In this document: positions 51,428 through 55,584 of the stretch, in pieces
Layout: each line of letters opens with the position of its first letter
Position numbering within the stretch: position 1 is the first letter of the stretch
Assembly: GCA_946478755.1 (NCBI GenBank)
Contig: CAMLDJ010000008.1
Coordinates: 1 to 55,584, forward strand
Direction: 5' to 3'
Length of the DNA stretch: 55,584 nucleotides
Source of the DNA: an uncultured Pedobacter sp.
Lineage (GTDB): Bacteria; Bacteroidota; Bacteroidia; Sphingobacteriales; Sphingobacteriaceae
The notes under the pieces: model-generated
Databases searched by the model: none
Told to the model about the DNA's origin: nothing
The model's input: the letters and a program-made list of their open reading frames with translations, nothing else
Made by a program: the position numbers and the translations under genes

Positions 51428-52459
51428 ATGAAGCCAGTGCCATTTTCTGAATATATCCAGGTTGATGAATATTCCTCAACGCCCAAATACTTACAGCTGA
51501 CGAATTCCATTCTGAGCGCCATAGAATCCGGTAAAATTCAAAAGGATTATTTGCTGCCCTCGATCAATGAGCTAAGTTATGAGCTGGAAATATCCAGAGA
51601 TACGGCCGAAAAGGGCTATAAATACCTGAAAAAAATTGGTGTCGTGGGTTCAGTGCCAGGTAAGGGATATTACATCATCAGTACTGATTTCCGACGGACG
51701 CTAAAGATCTTCCTGCTTTTCAATAAGCTCAGCGCTCATAAAAAGATTATTTACGATGCTTTTATAAAGGCTCTAGGGGATCATGTGGCTGTAGATTTTT
51801 ATATCTATAATAACGATTTTAACCTCTTCAAAAAACTCCTTTCTAATAAAAAGGAAGACTATTCTCATTATGTGATCATTCCGCATTTCATGGAAGGGCA
51901 CGATCATGTGCATGAAGTGATCAATCTGATCCCCAAAGAAAAACTGGTGATATTGGATAAGCTGGTTCCAGGTGTAAGCGGGGAGTATGCTGCGGTTTAT
52001 GAGAACTTCGAAAATGACATTTATAATGCCCTGGACCAGGCCCGGGATCATTTAGGGAAATACCATACCATTAAGATCATTATGCCAAAGCGGAGTTACT
52101 ATCCAATTGAAATCCTGAAAGGGTTTTATCGCTTTTGCCAGCAATATGCCTTTACACCAAAGGTCGTAAATCAGGTGATGACAGAAGAAATCCTGGAGGG
52201 CGAAGTGTACATCAACCTGATGGAAGATGATCTGGTGGTGCTTATTGAAAGGATCATTAACCTCAAACTAAAGCTGGGAAAAGATGTTGGGGTGATCTCT
52301 TATAATGAAACGCCTTTAAAGAAGATCATTTTAAATGGAATTACAACCATATCCACAGACTTCAGGCAAATGGGGGAGATGACGGCTAAGCTTATACTCG
52401 AGAATTCCAAGGAACATCTTGAAGTGCCCTTTCATTTGACACTGAGGGCTTCTTTGTAA
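51428..52459 (+). CDS. GntR-family regulator with periplasmic-binding-protein-like sensor domain
   Basis: 343 residues. The first 80 hold a GntR winged helix-turn-helix: PKYLQLTNSILSAIESGKI, LLPSINELSYELEISRDTAEK and KIGVVGSVPGKGYYI. From about residue 90 a LacI-type sugar-binding fold follows (LKIFLLFNKLSAHKKIIYDAF, KLVILDKLVPGVSGEYAAVY, GVISYNETPLKKII, ITTISTDFRQMGEMTAKLIL). This pairing differs from the AraC-type RhaR regulators of E. coli and Bacteroides. By position it most likely controls the rhamnose genes in response to a pathway sugar, with the inverted repeats upstream of rhaT and the GH78 gene as candidate sites. Repressor or activator sense is not predictable. Confidence 0.88.
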   Translation: MKPVPFSEYIQVDEYSSTPKYLQLTNSILSAIESGKIQKDYLLPSINELSYELEISRDTAEKGYKYLKKIGVVGSVPGKGYYIISTDFRRTLKIFLLFNKLSAHKKIIYDAFIKALGDHVAVDFYIYNNDFNLFKKLLSNKKEDYSHYVIIPHFMEGHDHVHEVINLIPKEKLVILDKLVPGVSGEYAAVYENFENDIYNALDQARDHLGKYHTIKIIMPKRSYYPIEILKGFYRFCQQYAFTPKVVNQVMTEEILEGEVYINLMEDDLVVLIERIINLKLKLGKDVGVISYNETPLKKIILNGITTISTDFRQMGEMTAKLILENSKEHLEVPFHLTLRASL

Positions 52460-52826
52460 CGCGATCTATCATATCCGACCGCTTACTGATTCATAATGCA
52501 TCGAGTTGCACTTCGGTAGCTAAAATTGTAATATTATCCATTTTTGGTTTATTTGATACAAATTTACTTGCTGAAAAAGTGGTTGTTTTGAAATCTTTCA
52601 GCCTATTAATATAGCTGATTTCGCTGTATGGGACGCGTTATCGGCTTTAAAAAGATTGGGTAGTGGTTTGTTGAAACATTGCCCACTGCAACAAGGCTTA
52701 TAGGTAGTAGAAGAAAATTGTCCATTATTTCCCTAAAAAGGTCTATTTTTTTAGCGCCTTTATATCTACAATATTGTATCGTCAATAATATAACCAAATA
52801 TTTAAACCAATCTCAACTAAACAGAT
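52460..52826 (+). promoter_or_regulatory. 367-bp intergenic region before the SusC-type gene
   Basis: No convincing gene is present. The notable element is TACAATATTGTA at 52767-52778, a perfect 12-base inverted repeat 49 bases before the ATG. I find no clean TAnnTTTG promoter match, though a TTATTTGATACA stretch near 52548-52560 is loosely similar. No CATGACAGT copy is visible here. Length and placement suggest it holds the promoter and regulatory site of the transporter gene. Confidence 0.4.
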
Positions 52827-55584
52827 ATGAAAAAAGCTATACTCATTTTTACATGGGTATTCTCCCTTCTGCTTTTCCACAAAGCAATGGCGCAGACTGT
52901 AAATATCCGGGGAAAAATCACTGAAGAAGGTATGCCTTTGCCTGGCGTAGGTATTAAAGTGAAAAACTCCAAGGTGTCTACATCAACAAATTCGAATGGG
53001 GAATTCTCAATCCAGGCTTCCGGGACAGATATTTTGGTGCTCACCTTTGTGGGTTATAAAACAAAGGAAGTACCCATAAACGGCCGTAGTTTTATTGCTG
53101 AGGTTATGGAAGTCGGCAAGCAGCAGCTGAATGAAGTTGTGGTGGTTGGTTATGGTGAACAGAAAAAGATCACCACTACGGGGGCCATTTCTTCTGTGTC
53201 TGGTGAGGACCTGGTAAGGGCACCGGTTGCGGGCATCAGTAATGCCTTGATAGGCATGGCACCCGGCTTGCAGGCCGTTCAGAATTCAGGTGAATTTGGC
53301 AGTGATAAAGCGACGATTTATATCCGCGGGATGGCTACACTGAATTCGACAGGAAGGGACCCGCTGATTATGATAGATGGTGTGGAAAGGGATACCTATA
53401 ATAACCTGGACCCCAATGAAATTGAGTCTGTCAATATCCTGAAGGATGCCTCTTCTACTGCTGTATTTGGTGTGCGGGGTGCAAATGGCGTAATCCTCAT
53501 CACTACTAAGCAAGGAAAAATAGGTAAACCTAAGCTGAATTTTACCAGCAATGTGGCAGCCATACAGCCTTCTGTATTGCCTAAATTGCTCCAGTCTTAC
53601 GAGTATGCGCTGCTTCGTAATGAAGCAGAACGGAATATGGGTAAAACCCCCAGTTTTACAGACGAAGATATCAGGCTTTATCAAACCGGAGAAGATCCAA
53701 TCTTTCATCCAAGTAAAAACTGGATGGATGAACTGATCAAGCCTTTTTCCTTTCAGCAATCTTATAATACAAATATCTCCGGAGGTACTGAAAAATTAAA
53801 GTATTTCACCTCAATAGGGTATTTTAACCAAAGCGGAGGATATCATCAGCCTGAACAGGATCTGGGCTTTCCTTTTAAGCAAAATTATGATAAGTATAAT
53901 GTACGGATGAACTTTGATTTTAATCCGGTTAAGGACCTGACCATCTCCCTGAAATTAGGAAACCAGATCACAGACAATTCTATTCCAAATGGTGGTGCAT
54001 GGGGTGCGTTCGACAAAGCGGGCAGTACATCGCCCATGACGAGCCCGGGTTTTGTGGATGGGAAATATATTGAAAAGATAATCGGACTGCCAACTGGTGT
54101 TCTAAATTTTAACCCATGGGGGCAAGCGGGTCCAACCAGTACCGGTGGGGCATTTGTGACAGAGGATTATTCGAGTACAGTGAATACCAATATCCTGGTA
54201 AAATATAACCTGGATAAACTAACCCCTGGATTATCCATCAGGGCGATGGGTGCGTATGACAGTTACTATTTAAAGCACAGTTCACGGACCAGCAATTTTG
54301 CAGCTTATACGATCATTAAAGATGCGGCAAGCCCGGGTGGTTATATCATGTATCAAAGTGCTAATGAGGGACCGTTTTCCAGTCTGTCGGAAACGGTTGC
54401 CGACAATAATAAATGGAGGAAGATGTATGCTGAGGCTGCAATAGATTATAAGCGGAGTTTTGGAGGCAAACATAATGTAACGGCTTTGGTGCTGGCCAAT
54501 ATGCAAAAAGAGTATGATCCTTCCCTGGAATATAAATTGCCGACCGGTTATTTAGGGCTGGTATCCAGGATAACTTACGATTATAAAAACCGCTATTTAA
54601 GTGAGTTCAATATGGGCTATAATGGTTCGGAGAACTTTCCCGAAGGAAAGCGTTTTGGATTTTTCCCTTCTGTTTCCCTTGGTTGGGTAGCCAGTGAAGA
54701 ACCCTTTTTTCCTAAAAGTAACTGGATTACCTTCCTGAAATTCAGGGGCTCCTATGGTGAAGTTGGAAATGATAAGATTGGCTTCAGTCGCTACCTTTAC
54801 CTGAACGGGCCATACTCCACAACCAATGGGGGATACCAGGCGGTAGTTTTTGGTGAAGCAGGCACCAATATGACCCGCTATAACATGTATAGGGAAGGCA
54901 AGATCGGTAACCCTGATGTAACCTGGGAAAGGGCAAAGAAATTAGATGTCGGTGCTGAGCTCAGGTTTCTTTCTGACCGCCTGTCTTTGACGGGGGATTA
55001 TTTTGAAGAGAAAAGGGATAATATTCTCTGGACACTCTCTACCGTTCCGGAACTGGTTGCTGCAACCTTACCGGCTGCCAACATCGGTAAAGTTGAAAAC
55101 CATGGCTATGAACTGGAACTTGGGTTTAAAGATAAAGCCGGAGCGTTTGGCTATTGGCTTAAAGGTGGTTATGCTTTCGCCAAAAATAAGATCATTTTTC
55201 AGGATGAGGCGCAAAGGGCATATCCTTACCTGCAAAAAACAGGCCTGCCTATTAATCAGCGTTTTGGCTTAACATTCGAAGGCTTTTATAATAGCATGGA
55301 TGAGATAAATGATCCCAACCGTCCAATATCCCAATGGGAGGAAGGTGGTTTACAGCCTGGCGATATGAAGTATAAGGATCTGAATGGAGATGGTAAGATC
55401 ACTACCGACGATATGGGGCCTATTGGTCATTCAGACTGGCCTGAAATCACCTATAGCGTTTCTGGCGGATTGAGCTGGAAAGGGTTCGATCTGTCCTTCC
55501 TGTTCCAGGGCACAGATAATGTTTCAGTAAGCTTTAGCTCGGCTGCAGCCTATCCCTTTATAACCGACTGGGGTTCGGCCCAGC
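52827..55584 (+). CDS. SusC/RagA-type TonB-dependent outer-membrane transporter (3' end outside window)
   Basis: An ATG at 52827 opens a frame that stays open to the window end (919 codons seen; usual length is about 1000-1100). The signal peptide is MKKAILIFTWVFSLLLFHKA followed by a cleavage region MAQ. A carboxypeptidase-regulatory-like domain follows (VNIRGKITEEGMPLPGVGI). The TonB-box-like NEVVVVGYGEQKK and the plug domain come next (IYIRGMATLN, PLIMIDGVERD, ILKDASSTAVFGVRGANGV). The late DLNGDGKITTDDMGPIG is a SusC hallmark. It imports glycan fragments across the outer membrane with a SusD partner, which should lie just beyond the window. Its position suggests rhamnose-containing oligosaccharides. 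Confidence 0.95.
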   Translation, partial: MKKAILIFTWVFSLLLFHKAMAQTVNIRGKITEEGMPLPGVGIKVKNSKVSTSTNSNGEFSIQASGTDILVLTFVGYKTKEVPINGRSFIAEVMEVGKQQLNEVVVVGYGEQKKITTTGAISSVSGEDLVRAPVAGISNALIGMAPGLQAVQNSGEFGSDKATIYIRGMATLNSTGRDPLIMIDGVERDTYNNLDPNEIESVNILKDASSTAVFGVRGANGVILITTKQGKIGKPKLNFTSNVAAIQPSVLPKLLQSYEYALLRNEAERNMGKTPSFTDEDIRLYQTGEDPIFHPSKNWMDELIKPFSFQQSYNTNISGGTEKLKYFTSIGYFNQSGGYHQPEQDLGFPFKQNYDKYNVRMNFDFNPVKDLTISLKLGNQITDNSIPNGGAWGAFDKAGSTSPMTSPGFVDGKYIEKIIGLPTGVLNFNPWGQAGPTSTGGAFVTEDYSSTVNTNILVKYNLDKLTPGLSIRAMGAYDSYYLKHSSRTSNFAAYTIIKDAASPGGYIMYQSANEGPFSSLSETVADNNKWRKMYAEAAIDYKRSFGGKHNVTALVLANMQKEYDPSLEYKLPTGYLGLVSRITYDYKNRYLSEFNMGYNGSENFPEGKRFGFFPSVSLGWVASEEPFFPKSNWITFLKFRGSYGEVGNDKIGFSRYLYLNGPYSTTNGGYQAVVFGEAGTNMTRYNMYREGKIGNPDVTWERAKKLDVGAELRFLSDRLSLTGDYFEEKRDNILWTLSTVPELVAATLPAANIGKVENHGYELELGFKDKAGAFGYWLKGGYAFAKNKIIFQDEAQRAYPYLQKTGLPINQRFGLTFEGFYNSMDEINDPNRPISQWEEGGLQPGDMKYKDLNGDGKITTDDMGPIGHSDWPEITYSVSGGLSWKGFDLSFLFQGTDNVSVSFSSAAAYPFITDWGSAQ

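Noticed and set aside
52606..52797. 63-codon minus-strand frame and an 81-codon plus-strand frame (52679-52924) before the SusC-type gene
   Set aside because: The plus-strand frame runs into the SusC signal-peptide region in another frame, and neither shows motifs or a sensible start context.
55003..55272. 89-codon plus-strand frame near the window end
   Set aside because: It is out of frame with the continuous SusC-type coding sequence, which is clearly translated here.
1..55584. tRNA, rRNA, CRISPR arrays, transposases or phage genes
   Set aside because: I looked for cloverleaf-like or spaced-repeat patterns and transposase motifs while reading, and found none; a systematic tool search was not possible.

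Overview
The window looks like a chromosomal segment of a Bacteroidota member of the Sphingobacteriaceae, probably Pedobacter or a close relative. The reasons are an UpxY-type NusG paralogue inside a capsule operon, a SusC-type TonB-dependent transporter, a RemB/Wzi-like outer-membrane barrel, TAnnTTTG-type promoter elements, weak Shine-Dalgarno sites, and protein sequences of that flavour. The assignment rests on recognition by eye; no search was run.

Region A (1-12,389, + strand) is the end of a surface-polysaccharide cluster. It opens with a UDP-L-FucNAc-type module: a CapE-like dehydratase cut by the window edge, a stand-alone cupin epimerase, a UDP-GlcNAc 2-epimerase-like enzyme, an RmlD-like reductase and a WbuB-like glycosyltransferase. 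A WbpV-like reductase follows, then an intact GDP-mannose 4,6-dehydratase, a fossil of fcl and manC fused by deletion, a WbpL-like initiating transferase, a WbpM-like membrane dehydratase, an outer-membrane barrel and rmlD.

Region B (12,406-37,701, - strand) is one very long, tightly packed operon read from right to left. The order is Wza-like lipoprotein, Wzc-like tyrosine kinase, UpxY antiterminator, glycosyltransferase, Wzm and Wzt ABC exporter, methyltransferase, a newly noted 54-codon ORF, about ten more glycosyltransferases, an acyltransferase, a Wzy-like polymerase, a WcaF-like acetyltransferase, a second lipid-carrier sugar-phosphate transferase, and a PAS protein with a histidine-kinase dimerisation domain but no ATPase domain. 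It mixes parts of the ABC-dependent and the Wzy/Wzc routes, and no Wzx flippase is visible. A short divergent unit at 37,800-39,304 carries a GT2 enzyme and a PHP-type tyrosine phosphatase, the expected partner of the Wzc-like kinase.

Region C (39,488-55,584, + strand) is an L-rhamnose scavenging locus. It holds a secreted GH78 rhamnosidase, a Tat-type GH106-like rhamnosidase, the RhaT symporter, a fused rhamnulose-1-phosphate aldolase/lactaldehyde dehydrogenase, an RhaI-type isomerase, a rhamnulokinase and a GntR regulator with a sugar-sensor-like domain. A SusC-type importer then runs off the window. Together these would release rhamnose from glycans, import it and convert it to dihydroxyacetone phosphate and lactate.

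The most unusual items are the fcl-manC deletion scar, the split CapF function, the third-position UpxY followed by a 121-bp untranslated stretch, the hybrid export gene set, the unlisted 54-codon ORF, and paired inverted repeats upstream of the rhamnose genes. I found no tRNA, rRNA, CRISPR array, transposase or phage gene.
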